From JAJZOM01 sp046703545 (GTDB lineage: Archaea; Thermoplasmatota; Thermoplasmata; Thermoplasmatales; Thermoplasmataceae): a DNA stretch of 64,000 bases. Where the stretch lies: positions 1-64,000 of the forward strand of contig JBJKSX010000053.1 in assembly GCA_046703545.1 (NCBI GenBank). The letters are read 5' to 3'. Of this stretch, positions 1 through 8,716 are shown one piece after another (positions within the stretch are counted from its first letter, which is position 1; each line of letters opens with the position of its first letter). Below the pieces are notes generated by a model. That model was not told the DNA's origin. It made no database searches and saw only the letters and a list, made by a program, of their open reading frames with translations. The translations under genes and the position numbers were made by a program.

Positions 1-659
1 CCCCTCGCTATGACAAGTTGGTAAAGTTCCTCTGCAGACTCTGCCGGATCCTTCAGGTCTTCATCATCAGGCAGTGCCAGGTGATGCATTTCAGTATCCA
101 TGTCACCCGGATCAAAGGAAAATGCCTCAACTCCTGTAGAATCCCATTCTTTTGTGAGTGTGCTGACAATGAAATCCATGGCTGCCTTGGAAGCCCCATA
201 AGCCCCCCAACCGGGGTATATCCCATTTACTGCATCGGATGTTACATGAACTATGGTCATTCTTTCTCCTTTCAGGGATAATGCCCCTTTCAGCAGATTG
301 AAATTCGCGAAGAAGTTTGTTTCAAATGTCATCCTCAGATCCACAAGATTGAGGTCTGAAATCTTCGGCAGGCCAGACGGACCAAGTGTCCCAGCGTTCA
401 GGACACAGAGGTCAACGGATCCAAATTCCATTCTAACTTTCTCGTGGAAATTCCTGATCTGGCTCTCAACCCTTATATCACACTGGACAGCCAGGAGATT
501 TCCGTTATGGTGCTTCTGTTTCAGGATGTCAAGCCCTTCTTGCCTTCTGCCAAGTGTTGCCACATTCCAGCCCTTGTTTAGGAAAAGCTCAACAAGGCTC
601 ATTCCAAGGCCAGATGTCCCCCCGGTTATTATGGCATTTTTCTTTCGTTCTGAAGCCAT
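1..659 (-). CDS. Short-chain dehydrogenase/reductase, C-terminus cut by window edge
   Basis: Reading the minus strand from the ATG at 657-659 gives an open frame to the window edge (about 219 residues). It begins with the Rossmann nucleotide motif TGGTSGLG, followed by an NAG segment and a YGASK catalytic Tyr-Lys motif, so it is a classical SDR that should reduce or oxidise a small alcohol or carbonyl compound with NAD(P)H in the cytoplasm. The substrate cannot be told. A TATA-like stretch (TTTAAAT, about 678-684) lies 20-25 bp before the ATG, and a palindromic operator-like site at 696-714 sits just upstream of it. The last residues of the protein lie outside the window. Confidence 0.85.
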   Translation of the reverse strand, partial: MASERKKNAIITGGTSGLGMSLVELFLNKGWNVATLGRRQEGLDILKQKHHNGNLLAVQCDIRVESQIRNFHEKVRMEFGSVDLCVLNAGTLGPSGLPKISDLNLVDLRMTFETNFFANFNLLKGALSLKGERMTIVHVTSDAVNGIYPGWGAYGASKAAMDFIVSTLTKEWDSTGVEAFSFDPGDMDTEMHHLALPDDEDLKDPAESAEELYQLVIAR

Positions 660-695
660 AGATTAATTATCAGTCTAATAATTTAAAGATAATAA

Positions 696-714
696 TTTAT
701 AAACTTTACAAATT
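696..714. promoter_or_regulatory. Candidate operator, copy A of TTATAAA-N-TTTACAA
   Basis: The site TTTATAAACTTTACAAATT matches 18 of 19 positions with one at 20255-20273, in front of the SufR-like regulator. Its core is two 7-bp half-sites around one base, symmetric except for one base pair, as expected for a dimeric winged-helix protein. It lies upstream of the SDR gene that starts at 659. Regulator identity is inference. Confidence 0.45.
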
Positions 715-760
715 TTCCTATGCAGTTTTGCCCGTTGTGAAGGGCCCAGACGCTGGGAGA

Positions 761-2344
761 TCAGCGATGCATTACCTCTATGATGGTGAGTTCCCTCGAT
801 TCGAGGAATCTGTCAACAGCATCCCTGAACTCTTCTTCTGTTTCACATCTAGCATGCTTTGCCCCAAAGCTCCTGGCAAGAAGGCCGAAATCGGGATTGC
901 CGAAACTGATGCTGCTGGGCTTGAATCCGTTATCGATCTGCTCCTTTTCAATGAGGCTCAGTTTTCCATCATTGAATACCACGACTGCGAATCTGGACCC
1001 GATCCTTGTGGCCGTTTCAAGCTCCTGCACATTCATCATGAATCCTCCGTCTCCCGACACTGCAACCACAGGTGCATCCTTGAATTTCAGGCCGGCTGAA
1101 ACAGCTCCCGGGAGCGAACCACCCATGGAAGCATAGCCATTGAACACTATTGTCCTACCTGCCCTCTTGGGGTGATACCAGCGGGAAACCCAGACTTTGT
1201 GGAGCCCCACGTCGGAGATCAGTATTGTGTCTTCAGGCAGTTTCTCCGTGAGCGTCCTCATAACCATTTTCGGGATATGGTCCTTCTCAACTCCATCACT
1301 GTTCATTTCGTTGAGCCTCTTCTCGCGGATCTCCCTGTACAGGTCAGAATCCGGCCTCCTGGAGACCAGCTTGGCCAGCCTGTCCAGAGCATTCCCAATG
1401 GAGCCAACCAGATCAACCGAAACTGGATAATGCTCGTCCAGTTCAGCTGGGAATGAATGGATGTTGATGATGTTCCTTTTGTGGTCCTTGTTCCACGTGA
1501 CAGGATCGTATTCAACCAGGTCGAAACCCACGGCGATAACAAGATCAGAGGCATGAAGAGGCCTCAATCCAGGCGGGTATGGCTTTCCGCCTACAGTGAA
1601 CTGGTTCATTGGATGGTCAAATGGAACAACCCCTTTTGCCATGAATGTGCTGGTCACAGGTATATTCGTTGCGTCGATGAACTTCTTCAGGTTTTCCCAT
1701 GCCCCTGACCTGATCACACCGTTTCCTGCCAGTATCACGGGATGCTTGCATTTGCCGATGAGGTCAGCTGCTTCCTCAAGCCCCTTCTGGGGTACAGAGG
1801 GATCCAGTTCCTCTGTCACCGGTAGAAGGCCGACCGGCTCAACTTCTTCTCCTGCAAGGTCCGCGGGCAACATTATGTGGGACGCCCCGGGAGTTTCCCT
1901 CAACGAGGTTGCAAATGACTTCCTGATGATTTCAGGAATTGTTTCAGGCAGTATGACTGCCTGGTTGTACTTGGTTATGCCCGAAAAGAGCTTCAGAGTG
2001 TCCACATTCTGGTGTGATTCCTTGTGAAGTTTGTACCTGTCCGTCTGCCCGGTCAGTGCAACAATTGGAACCTTGTCGAGATGCGCGTTGGCAACACCTG
2101 TCACAAGGTTTGATGCTCCCGGGCCGAGAGTTGAGAGGCATACCCCGGGCTTGCCGGTCAGCCTGCCATAAACGTCGGCCATGAACGCTGCGCCCTGTTC
2201 ATGCCTGGTTGTGATGAACTCTATCTTTGATCTGCTGAGAGAATCTATAAGATCAATATTTTCCTCTCCGGGAATGCCGAATATGTACTCCACTCCTTCA
2301 TTTTCCAGAGCCTTTACAAAAAGATCACTGGCTTTCAATGACAT
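761..2344 (-). CDS. Thiamine-diphosphate enzyme, acetolactate synthase-like
   Basis: At 527 residues it has the full three-domain TPP-enzyme layout. The catalytic Glu that activates the cofactor is E49 in TTRHEQGAAFMADVYGR. The middle domain has the STFMAKGVVP segment typical of acetohydroxyacid synthases. The cofactor motif GDGGF starts at residue 431 and ends in ND about 27 residues later. The family condenses two pyruvates to acetolactate, either for branched-chain amino acids or as a catabolic (AlsS-type) enzyme; no regulatory small subunit is adjacent, which favours a stand-alone or catabolic form. The ATG at 2342-2344 has a TATA-like TATTAATAA about 28 bp upstream, suggesting a leaderless mRNA. 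Other TPP decarboxylases (oxalyl-CoA or phenylpyruvate decarboxylase-like) remain possible. Confidence 0.82.
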   Translation of the reverse strand: MSLKASDLFVKALENEGVEYIFGIPGEENIDLIDSLSRSKIEFITTRHEQGAAFMADVYGRLTGKPGVCLSTLGPGASNLVTGVANAHLDKVPIVALTGQTDRYKLHKESHQNVDTLKLFSGITKYNQAVILPETIPEIIRKSFATSLRETPGASHIMLPADLAGEEVEPVGLLPVTEELDPSVPQKGLEEAADLIGKCKHPVILAGNGVIRSGAWENLKKFIDATNIPVTSTFMAKGVVPFDHPMNQFTVGGKPYPPGLRPLHASDLVIAVGFDLVEYDPVTWNKDHKRNIINIHSFPAELDEHYPVSVDLVGSIGNALDRLAKLVSRRPDSDLYREIREKRLNEMNSDGVEKDHIPKMVMRTLTEKLPEDTILISDVGLHKVWVSRWYHPKRAGRTIVFNGYASMGGSLPGAVSAGLKFKDAPVVAVSGDGGFMMNVQELETATRIGSRFAVVVFNDGKLSLIEKEQIDNGFKPSSISFGNPDFGLLARSFGAKHARCETEEEFRDAVDRFLESRELTIIEVMHR

Positions 2345-2580
2345 AGATACATGATTATGATAGTCCTTATTAATAGAGTTGAAAGAATTTATATATTGAC
2401 AACCGGAAATTCAAGTTTGGAGGCATTAAACAATCTTCACCAGCCCTTTTTGATAATGTCATCTGCATGTGCAGTGTAAAAATTCTGCAAATGGGCACAA
2501 ATAAATTGCAGGAATGAATATTCATATGTCACCCTGGCAGCAATGCGGGTGCAAGAAAACTTATGGGATAAGGTGTCTGA

Positions 2581-3285
2581 ATGAAACTTTCAAAGGAATC
2601 CGGAGAAATGGTTGTAATAGCTCACAGGGGAGGTTCACAGCTGTTCCTTGAAAACACTATGACCGCATTCAAGAAAGTCCAGGAGCTTGGAGTTGACGCA
2701 ATAGAGCTGGACATACATGCAAGCAAGGATGGAAAGCTCATAGTCCTCCATGATCCAGACCTGAAGAGGGTGGCCGGAATAGACCGCTATGTGGCGGACA
2801 TGACTTACGAGGAGATTTCCCAGGTGGAACTGGAAGGGGGAGAAAGGATTCCAGATTTCGAAACAGTCCTCCGTGAGATCAAGATACCTCTTGTTGTGGA
2901 GCTCAAGGCCGCCGATGTGGTAATGGCACTGATCTCAATATTCAGGGAGCATCCAGAATACATCGAAAGATGTGTTGTCATATCATTCCTTCACGAGATC
3001 CTCAAGGTGATGAAGGATGAATTCCCGGACCTTGTCACAGGGGCATTGCTGGCAGGCTTTCCCGTAGACCCGGTTGCAGTTGCAAAAAGCTGTGGCGCAG
3101 ATACACTTTCGCTTTATTTTGAGGGCATCACTAAGGATTACGTGGACAGGTGCCACAGGGGCGGAATTCTTGTCAGCGTATGGACTCCAAACACCGAAAA
3201 GGAAATTGCGGATTCAATAGCTGCAGGTGTGGACTCAATAGGCTCAGACAGGCCAGACCTTGTCCTCGAAGCCATCAAGAAGTGA
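2581..3285 (+). CDS. Glycerophosphodiester phosphodiesterase
   Basis: The protein (234 residues) has the GDPD family signature: HRGG at residues 15-18, E24-N25, the metal-binding ELD at 42-44 and H57 in VLHDPD, all in a TIM-barrel of normal length. It should hydrolyse glycerophosphodiesters to glycerol phosphate and an alcohol in a metal-dependent way, recycling polar lipid head groups. There is no signal peptide, so it acts in the cytoplasm. An AGGTG Shine-Dalgarno-like site lies 5 nt before the ATG. It converges on the MFS gene with only 13 bp between the stops. Confidence 0.9.
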   Translation: MKLSKESGEMVVIAHRGGSQLFLENTMTAFKKVQELGVDAIELDIHASKDGKLIVLHDPDLKRVAGIDRYVADMTYEEISQVELEGGERIPDFETVLREIKIPLVVELKAADVVMALISIFREHPEYIERCVVISFLHEILKVMKDEFPDLVTGALLAGFPVDPVAVAKSCGADTLSLYFEGITKDYVDRCHRGGILVSVWTPNTEKEIADSIAAGVDSIGSDRPDLVLEAIKK

Positions 3286-3298
3286 TGGCCCGGCCTTC

Positions 3299-4606
3299 TC
3301 AGTCACCAATTTCCTCAAGGGAGATGCCCTTTGTTTCAACCCCCTTGATAATGGTAATTGCAAGGCCCACGGCTGAAACAACTGCGAGGAAGAGCATCCC
3401 GCCAGATATTCCAGAAAAGCTCTGGATCAGGGAGAAGCCGAATATTCCAAACAGTGCCCCGATTCTGCTGATGGTCGTTCCATATCCCTGCGCAGTGGCC
3501 CTTATGCTGGTGGGGAACAATTCCTGCGGATAGATTGAATTTGTGATTCCCGGCCCGAACTCCTGGCTGATCTCAAAGATGATCAGAAGGATAACGATCA
3601 TGAGTATGCTCCTGGAAGTGGCCAGGACGAGTGAAGCCAGAAGCAGGGTGACCATCATGCCCGCGAAGCCGATCACTGACAGGGGCTTTCTCCCGAGGCG
3701 GTCAACCAGAATGAGCGCCATTAATGCCCCGATAAGCGCGAGGAATGCCACTATGCTGGCAGTTCCAGCTGCTGTGCTTTCGGTGAGCCCGAGCGCAACC
3801 AGTATTGAAGGCCCCTGAAGGGCTATTGCAAATGTAGCGGCATCCAGGCAGAACCAGAAAACAGAGATGAAAATCGTGGCCGACAGGTACTGTTTCTCGA
3901 AGAGGACTCTGAATCGGGTTTTCTGCTGGGGTTTCACTTCCCCATACTCGTATTCGATGCCGATCTTCTTCAGGGATTCGGCTGCACGCTTTGTGTCCCC
4001 CTTCTGAACAAGCCACCTGGGCGATTCAGGTATGGAGAACCTCAGCAGCAGCACTATGACTGCAGGAATGACTCCCAGTGCGAACATGTATCTCCATGAG
4101 ATGGCCCCCAGAGGGGTCAGAACTGCACCTATGGCATATGAGCCCGCGGCTCCGAAGAACCACGAGACTCCAGCAATTGTAAGCAGCTTTCCACGGTGCT
4201 TCGCCGGGGCAAATTCAGAAATCAGTGTTGGGCTGATGGCATAGTCGGCGCCTATTGCAATGCCCAGAAGTAGCCTGAACACCAGTATTTCAATGAAGCT
4301 TGTGGCAATGGCCGAAAGGGCCGTGAATATGATGAAGAGAGCCATGTCCCAGAGAAATAGGTACCTTCTTCCCTTAAGGTCAGTAAGGTAGCCCATGGAA
4401 AATCCACCCAGAACCATTCCGATCATTGTGGCCCCAAGAAGAAGAGTTGAATCCACACTTGTCAGGGAGAATTCACTTTTCATGGTAAGTATTGCAACGG
4501 ATACGATTGATATGTCATAACCGTCAAGGAACGAGCCTGCCGATGACAGAGCAGTGATCTTGAGCTGGGCCCTGCTCACTTTTCCCTGGTCAAGTGGTTC
4601 AAACAC
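3299..4606 (-). CDS. MFS transporter, sugar/organic-acid porter type
   Basis: This 435-residue protein shows 12 hydrophobic segments and two MFS loop motifs: YLTDLKGRR near residues 73-81 (TM2-3 loop) and DRLGRKPL in the second half. TM1 carries FLDGYDIS, usual in the sugar and aromatic-acid/metabolite:H+ symporter families. The substrate cannot be read from sequence. The start is a GTG at 4604-4606, chosen because the next Met lies beyond the conserved TM1. A 12-bp perfect inverted repeat begins right at the start codon and spans the probable promoter, so expression is probably controlled there. Confidence 0.85.
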   Translation of the reverse strand: MFEPLDQGKVSRAQLKITALSSAGSFLDGYDISIVSVAILTMKSEFSLTSVDSTLLLGATMIGMVLGGFSMGYLTDLKGRRYLFLWDMALFIIFTALSAIATSFIEILVFRLLLGIAIGADYAISPTLISEFAPAKHRGKLLTIAGVSWFFGAAGSYAIGAVLTPLGAISWRYMFALGVIPAVIVLLLRFSIPESPRWLVQKGDTKRAAESLKKIGIEYEYGEVKPQQKTRFRVLFEKQYLSATIFISVFWFCLDAATFAIALQGPSILVALGLTESTAAGTASIVAFLALIGALMALILVDRLGRKPLSVIGFAGMMVTLLLASLVLATSRSILMIVILLIIFEISQEFGPGITNSIYPQELFPTSIRATAQGYGTTISRIGALFGIFGFSLIQSFSGISGGMLFLAVVSAVGLAITIIKGVETKGISLEEIGD

Positions 4607-4664
4607 AAGGAACTATACCGTAGTTTGTTAAAGAATTTAGTCCTATATTTGATATAGTTCCTTG
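4606..4664. promoter_or_regulatory. Long-spaced perfect inverted repeat in the MFS / hydrolase promoter region
   Basis: CAAGGAACTATA at 4606-4617 is repeated exactly in inverted form (TATAGTTCCTTG) at 4653-4664, with 35 bp between the arms. One arm touches the GTG start of the minus-strand MFS gene; the other lies on the side of the plus-strand hydrolase gene at 4745. The arms bracket the expected core promoter of the carrier gene, a layout suited to a repressor bridging two sites. Confidence 0.55.
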
Positions 4665-4744
4665 GTCAGAACCATAGCTGGATACCCTAGCCAATGCGCC
4701 AGATCCAAGTGCTAAGTTTATGCACCATCAGGCAATAAATCTGC

Positions 4745-5473
4745 GTGGAAAAGCAGTTCTTTGACTACAAGGGGACCAGAATGGCATACAGGAGAAGAGA
4801 AGGCGGCTACCCGTTGATCCTCATACACGGTTTCACTGCATCATCAGACATTTGGGAACCTCTTGTGGAAAAGCTGGATAAGAGGTTTGACCTCACTCTG
4901 GTGGACCTTTTTGGCCATGGCGATTCAGAAATGCCACCAATAAAGGCAAACGGTGCTGACGTCCACACAATCATTTCTTACCAGGCCTCAGCCATATCCG
5001 AGCTGATAAGGGAATTCGGCTTCTCCGATTTTGGGATAATAGGCAGTTCCCTGGGGGGCTGGGTTTCAATGGAACTGGCAGTGCGGCATTCTAGGCCATC
5101 AGGGCTGGTCCTGATTGACACTGCAGGCGTTGTGCCCCTCGATGACCCTGACTTCAAGATGGGGCTTTCCCTTCTTGTGCAGCTTTACAATGAGCAGGAG
5201 AACAAGCTGACCCCTTTTCTGAATAAGCTGTTGGAGAAGGGGGAGGTCAACTCCACGCTTATGGGAAGTGACCTGCTCAAAAATGTTGATTTCAGGGTAT
5301 CCGTCATATGGGGAACCGATGACCCTGTCCTGAAAGTCGGGTATGGAAAGGGCTTCAGCGAAGGGCTGAAACACTCCAGCTTCAATGCAATAGAAAATGC
5401 GGGGCACACCCCATTCACAACAAATCCTGAAGAAGTGGCCGAAATAGTGAACAGCTTTTTCCAGCCGGAGTGA
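4745..5473 (+). CDS. Alpha/beta-fold hydrolase
   Basis: The 242-residue protein has the complete catalytic set: the HGF oxyanion segment near 28-30, the nucleophile elbow G-S-S102-L-G, an acid in WGTDDPVL (about 192) and the histidine in NAGHTPF (about 223). It should be a serine hydrolase (esterase, lactonase or C-C hydrolase) acting in the cytoplasm; the substrate is unknown. The start is a GTG; no in-frame ATG lies between it and conserved sequence. It is divergent from the MFS gene and shares the intergenic region holding the inverted repeat. Confidence 0.85.
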   Translation: MEKQFFDYKGTRMAYRRREGGYPLILIHGFTASSDIWEPLVEKLDKRFDLTLVDLFGHGDSEMPPIKANGADVHTIISYQASAISELIREFGFSDFGIIGSSLGGWVSMELAVRHSRPSGLVLIDTAGVVPLDDPDFKMGLSLLVQLYNEQENKLTPFLNKLLEKGEVNSTLMGSDLLKNVDFRVSVIWGTDDPVLKVGYGKGFSEGLKHSSFNAIENAGHTPFTTNPEEVAEIVNSFFQPE

Positions 5474-5519
5474 AGATTACTGGCCTTGGATAAGGCCAAA
5501 CCGTACTGAGGGAATACGG

Positions 5520-6551
5520 TCAGTCAAGGCCGATGCTGTTTATTACCCCGCCGTTGCTCGCATCGATGACCATTATTATGGCTTTATCCTTGTGCGTGAA
5601 CTTTGCAAACCAGATCGGGACATGAAGAAGTTCCGGGTCGCCTACATCTGACTGCGTCTTGAGCTGCCTGATCATGTGGTGCTGCTCGTGTGCCCTCTTT
5701 GACTGCAGCTGGTCCACGTAAGCCTTGGATTCGTACTTCGCGGATTCCTCCCCAACATCGCCGTTGAGCACCCTTATGCCCTTGGGAAGCCCGGAAGTGT
5801 CGAAGGTGACTCTCTTGGAAAGGTCAAAGCTGTATTCTCTTGGCTGGTACTGGGAAAGCGCCTTGACGGCCACGACCGGATAGTTGTAGTTGTTGTCGAG
5901 GGTGTGAGCCTGAATATTGTTGTTTCCTCCAAAGCCGCCGCCCATCATTCCCCCTATCATTGTGCCTTCCACAAGGCCTGTTCCCAGGCCTCCGCCCATG
6001 CCTCCTCTGTTGCCGCCTCCCATGCTGCCGCTTGCGAGGCCTATGAGAACTGCCGTGGCTGCAATTGATCCAACTTCGGCTCCCATGTTGACCGCAGTGT
6101 AGTTCGTTATTGCCGAGACCGGTACCACCCAGTAGGGAACATAACTCAGGTTCAGCTCCTGGAGCTCAGATTGCTCTTCCAGGTGCCTTCTCAGCAAGCC
6201 ACGATCCATCTTGCTTTTCAGGTCAGCTATGGCCGCATCCTTTGTTGCAAGGGACATGGGGAGCATTGTGTGCTTCTTGATATTCCTCCACCCGGCATTC
6301 TCCAGCGAGATACTGGAGCCGCAGTAATCGCAGGTTATGACCATCTCGCCAAACTGTGGCTTGATTGGGGCCCCGCATCCCGGGCACTTCAGCTCCTGGA
6401 CGCCCGATTCCGCAACAACTGCACCGGAACTGTTTCCGCCTCCGTTTGAATGCCCTGCACTGCTTCCCGATATTTTTTCCTGTTTGGCGCCGCATTTTGG
6501 ACAATACACTGCATCATCCGGTATCTGATTTCCACATTTTTCACAAAACAT
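5520..6551 (-). CDS. Double zinc-ribbon protein with Gly-rich hydrophobic centre
   Basis: The 343-residue protein opens with a zinc ribbon (CEKCG ... CPKCG, residues 3-21) and has a second one (CPGCG ... CDYCG, about 54-77). A hydrophobic, glycine- and methionine-rich stretch around 150-205 could enter or contact the membrane, and the C-terminal 130 residues form a soluble alpha/beta-looking domain. It is the last gene of a three-gene unit, 4 bp after the SPFH/zinc-ribbon gene. From memory of bacterial YdjG/YdjI-like envelope-stress clusters, I infer a membrane-associated adaptor; no enzymatic motif is visible. Confidence 0.7.
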   Translation of the reverse strand: MFCEKCGNQIPDDAVYCPKCGAKQEKISGSSAGHSNGGGNSSGAVVAESGVQELKCPGCGAPIKPQFGEMVITCDYCGSSISLENAGWRNIKKHTMLPMSLATKDAAIADLKSKMDRGLLRRHLEEQSELQELNLSYVPYWVVPVSAITNYTAVNMGAEVGSIAATAVLIGLASGSMGGGNRGGMGGGLGTGLVEGTMIGGMMGGGFGGNNNIQAHTLDNNYNYPVVAVKALSQYQPREYSFDLSKRVTFDTSGLPKGIRVLNGDVGEESAKYESKAYVDQLQSKRAHEQHHMIRQLKTQSDVGDPELLHVPIWFAKFTHKDKAIIMVIDASNGGVINSIGLD

Positions 6552-6555
6552 ATCT

Positions 6556-7713
6556 TCACATCTTTCTCCCGCAGTTGGGGCAGAACTTCACGTTGGAATG
6601 TATTTCTGTACCGCAATCCGGGCATTTAATGGTCTTGGGAACTTCCTGCTCCATCTGGTTTCCGCAGTTGGGGCAGAATCTGGATCCCTGCTTGACTTCT
6701 GTGCCACATTTTGGGCATTTCAAAACATTGGCAGTCTGCTGCTGCATGTCGGCACCACAGTTTGGGCAGAAATTATTGTTCTGGGGAACCAGTGTTCCAC
6801 ACTTGGGGCAGCTTCTGCCTGGTGGCTGCATCGCTCCAGCCATCTGGTTTGAAAATGCATAACCCATGCCGGCCCCTGCGCCCATGCCAACTCCGAGACC
6901 GGCACCAAGCCCAGCCACTCCGGACGGGTTCTTGGCAGCCTCTGTCATTGCCTGGCCAGCCTGGTACTGCATGTAGTTCACACCCAGCACAGACATTTCT
7001 GATCTTGTGTCCACTGCCTTCTGCACGTCGTCTGGAAGTGAAATGTTCAGTTGCTGGATCTTGTCAATTTCAACACCGTACTGCCTGAAATGGTCAGGGG
7101 CTGTAGCAAGCACCGCCTGCTCGATTGTTGTCAGGTTGGCCGACAGGTCTGTTATCTTGAGGCCCTGCTCCTTCATTCTGCCAAGGGCGTTGTAGACCAG
7201 AATCACAATCTGTTCCCTGAGCCTGTCTTCGACCTGGTCAGAGGTTTCTGTGTTGAATGAGCCCACAAACTGCCCGATGAAATCCTCCACGCTCGAAATC
7301 TTCCACCTGTATTCGCCGAAGACCCTGAGGCTCACCACACCGAAAGTGGGGTCCGTGAACTGGTATGGCTCGGAGCTGCCAAATTTGCCATCCATGAACC
7401 TTCTCTGGAGGTAGTAGACCTCAGCCTGCTGCTGGACACCCGAAAGTTCCTTGACAAGCTTTCCCACGATTGGGGCATTTATGTCAGTGAGTGCAAATCT
7501 GCCCGGCTGGTCGAAAATGGTGAGTATCTTTCCGTCCCTCATGAAGACAGCAGTTTCATCCTCCCTCACCACTATGTTGTCGTTAAGCCGTATATTGCGC
7601 GGCACCTTCCACATTGAATTGCCGCTCTTGAACTGTGTCTCCCAGGCGACTGTCGTGGACCCAAAGACACTTCCTCCCTTTGATGGGACGTCAGGTGATT
7701 TCTTTCCAAACAT
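6556..7713 (-). CDS. SPFH/Band-7 protein with three C-terminal zinc ribbons (YdjI-like)
   Basis: Residues 1 to about 240 look like the SPFH (stomatin/prohibitin) fold as found in YdjI/'virion core protein' families; then comes an Ala/Gly/Met-rich linker (about 250-290) and three tandem zinc ribbons with CxxC pairs at the C-terminus. It probably assembles at the inner face of the membrane and recruits partners through the ribbons. I place the start at the ATG at 7711-7713, which overlaps the upstream stop as TGATG; a GTG one codon earlier is also possible. It is the middle gene of the cassette 8252-5520. The family assignment rests on sequence pattern rather than on a search. Confidence 0.75.
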   Translation of the reverse strand: MFGKKSPDVPSKGGSVFGSTTVAWETQFKSGNSMWKVPRNIRLNDNIVVREDETAVFMRDGKILTIFDQPGRFALTDINAPIVGKLVKELSGVQQQAEVYYLQRRFMDGKFGSSEPYQFTDPTFGVVSLRVFGEYRWKISSVEDFIGQFVGSFNTETSDQVEDRLREQIVILVYNALGRMKEQGLKITDLSANLTTIEQAVLATAPDHFRQYGVEIDKIQQLNISLPDDVQKAVDTRSEMSVLGVNYMQYQAGQAMTEAAKNPSGVAGLGAGLGVGMGAGAGMGYAFSNQMAGAMQPPGRSCPKCGTLVPQNNNFCPNCGADMQQQTANVLKCPKCGTEVKQGSRFCPNCGNQMEQEVPKTIKCPDCGTEIHSNVKFCPNCGRKM

Positions 7714-8252
7714 CACTTTCCACCCCCAGGTGAGAGAAGGACCCCCTTTACAGCAGCCATCCTGTTTCTCCAGTAATCCCTGGCGGCATTCCCTGCCTCT
7801 GACAGGGAACTGAGTGCACCTGCAAGATCAGGGCTCTTGGACAGGTCGCTCATCTCCAGCAACTTCTGGGCGGAATCAAGAAGTTTGAGGTCATAGTCAT
7901 ACAGCGAGTTCAACTTTGATTCGTCCATGCGGATAGTGGGTGAGATTCCGGAATATCCCTGCTGTGAGTGGAGAACTTCTCCCTGGAATTCCTCGATCCC
8001 TGAAATTTCAGAAGCTATGGATGTGAGTTCATCGAATTTGCCTTCGTTCACAAGTGACATCCTTTTCTCCTGGAGATTCTTAAGCGAGCCAACTAGGATG
8101 TCCGAGACCTGTTTCCTGAGAAGCTCGTCAGCTTCCCTCAGGTCTTCCAGCTGCCTGTAGCCCTTGAATAGCGGCAGATGCACCTGGATTTTCTTCAGCA
8201 ATCCCCTGTTCTTTTCAACTTCACTCCTTATATCAGGGTTTCCGGCTTGCAT
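7713..8252 (-). CDS. Helical protein of the SPFH/zinc-ribbon cassette
   Basis: A 179-residue, mostly helical protein with no membrane segment. The segment FKGYRQLEDLREADELLRKQ near residues 29-48 and the later GYSGIS followed by LNSLYDYDLKLLD resemble a conserved family of uncharacterised proteins that I remember beside SPFH and zinc-ribbon genes in bacteria. It starts the cassette, with a TATA-like TTATAATA about 24 bp before the ATG, and its stop overlaps the next start. Its position corresponds to that of PspA-type or accessory coiled-coil proteins in Ydj-like operons, but it is not a PspA homologue that I can recognise. Confidence 0.65.
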   Translation of the reverse strand: MQAGNPDIRSEVEKNRGLLKKIQVHLPLFKGYRQLEDLREADELLRKQVSDILVGSLKNLQEKRMSLVNEGKFDELTSIASEISGIEEFQGEVLHSQQGYSGISPTIRMDESKLNSLYDYDLKLLDSAQKLLEMSDLSKSPDLAGALSSLSEAGNAARDYWRNRMAAVKGVLLSPGGGK

Positions 8253-8716
8253 GAATCACCATGAACTAGAGTATTATAATTTTTTAATGAAGCCATGAAA
8301 ATTCCGGTGCCGAAAGGAGAAAAGCCATCTAATGTGAAAAACGAAAACCCAAATTACAGGAAAATCCCTGAAATGCTGGTTTCAATGCCATTTTAATTCC
8401 CATGCATTCTTCGGTTCTGGTCCATGAAACCCCTGAAAATATTGTATCCGTCAAACGTCGGATTGTGCAAAACGAAACTTTACCATGTGACTTATTGGCA
8501 CTGTAGATTGCCGAAATGGCCCGAGAGATGGAAAAATGCGGTGTTCTCGCAAAATCAACTGACAGAAACATGCTTTGCATGATGCTCTTTTCCATCCATA
8601 ATGGATGACGGGATTTTTATTTGGGCTGCCAAAAGTTGAAAAATAAATCACTTAATTTATCTTTTTACTGATAACTAAGGTAGAGTGTTATTATAAATCT
8701 CTAAGTTAATTAAATC
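8253..8716. other. Intergenic region without a convincing gene
   Basis: This 464-bp gap separates divergent transcription units. Short frames on both strands give unstructured, low-plausibility peptides. The edges hold the promoters of the cassette (TATA near 8271-8280) and of the SDR gene (TATAAAT near 8691-8698). I see nothing else I can name; an undetected small RNA is possible. Confidence 0.5.
8691..8698 (+). promoter_or_regulatory. TATA box of a leaderless SDR transcript
   Basis: TTATAAAT is centred about 23 bp before the ATG at 8717 and no Shine-Dalgarno site precedes that ATG, so transcription probably starts at or next to the start codon. Confidence 0.6.

Noticed and set aside
8428..8586. 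Plus-strand 52-codon frame with YWHC that recalls a transposase zinc ribbon
   Set aside because: Only one Cys-pair-like fragment and no further transposase motif or terminal repeats nearby.
8329..8651. Minus-strand frames of 66 and 88 residues in the 464-bp gap
   Set aside because: The peptides look random, no TATA or Shine-Dalgarno sites match, and the frames contradict each other.
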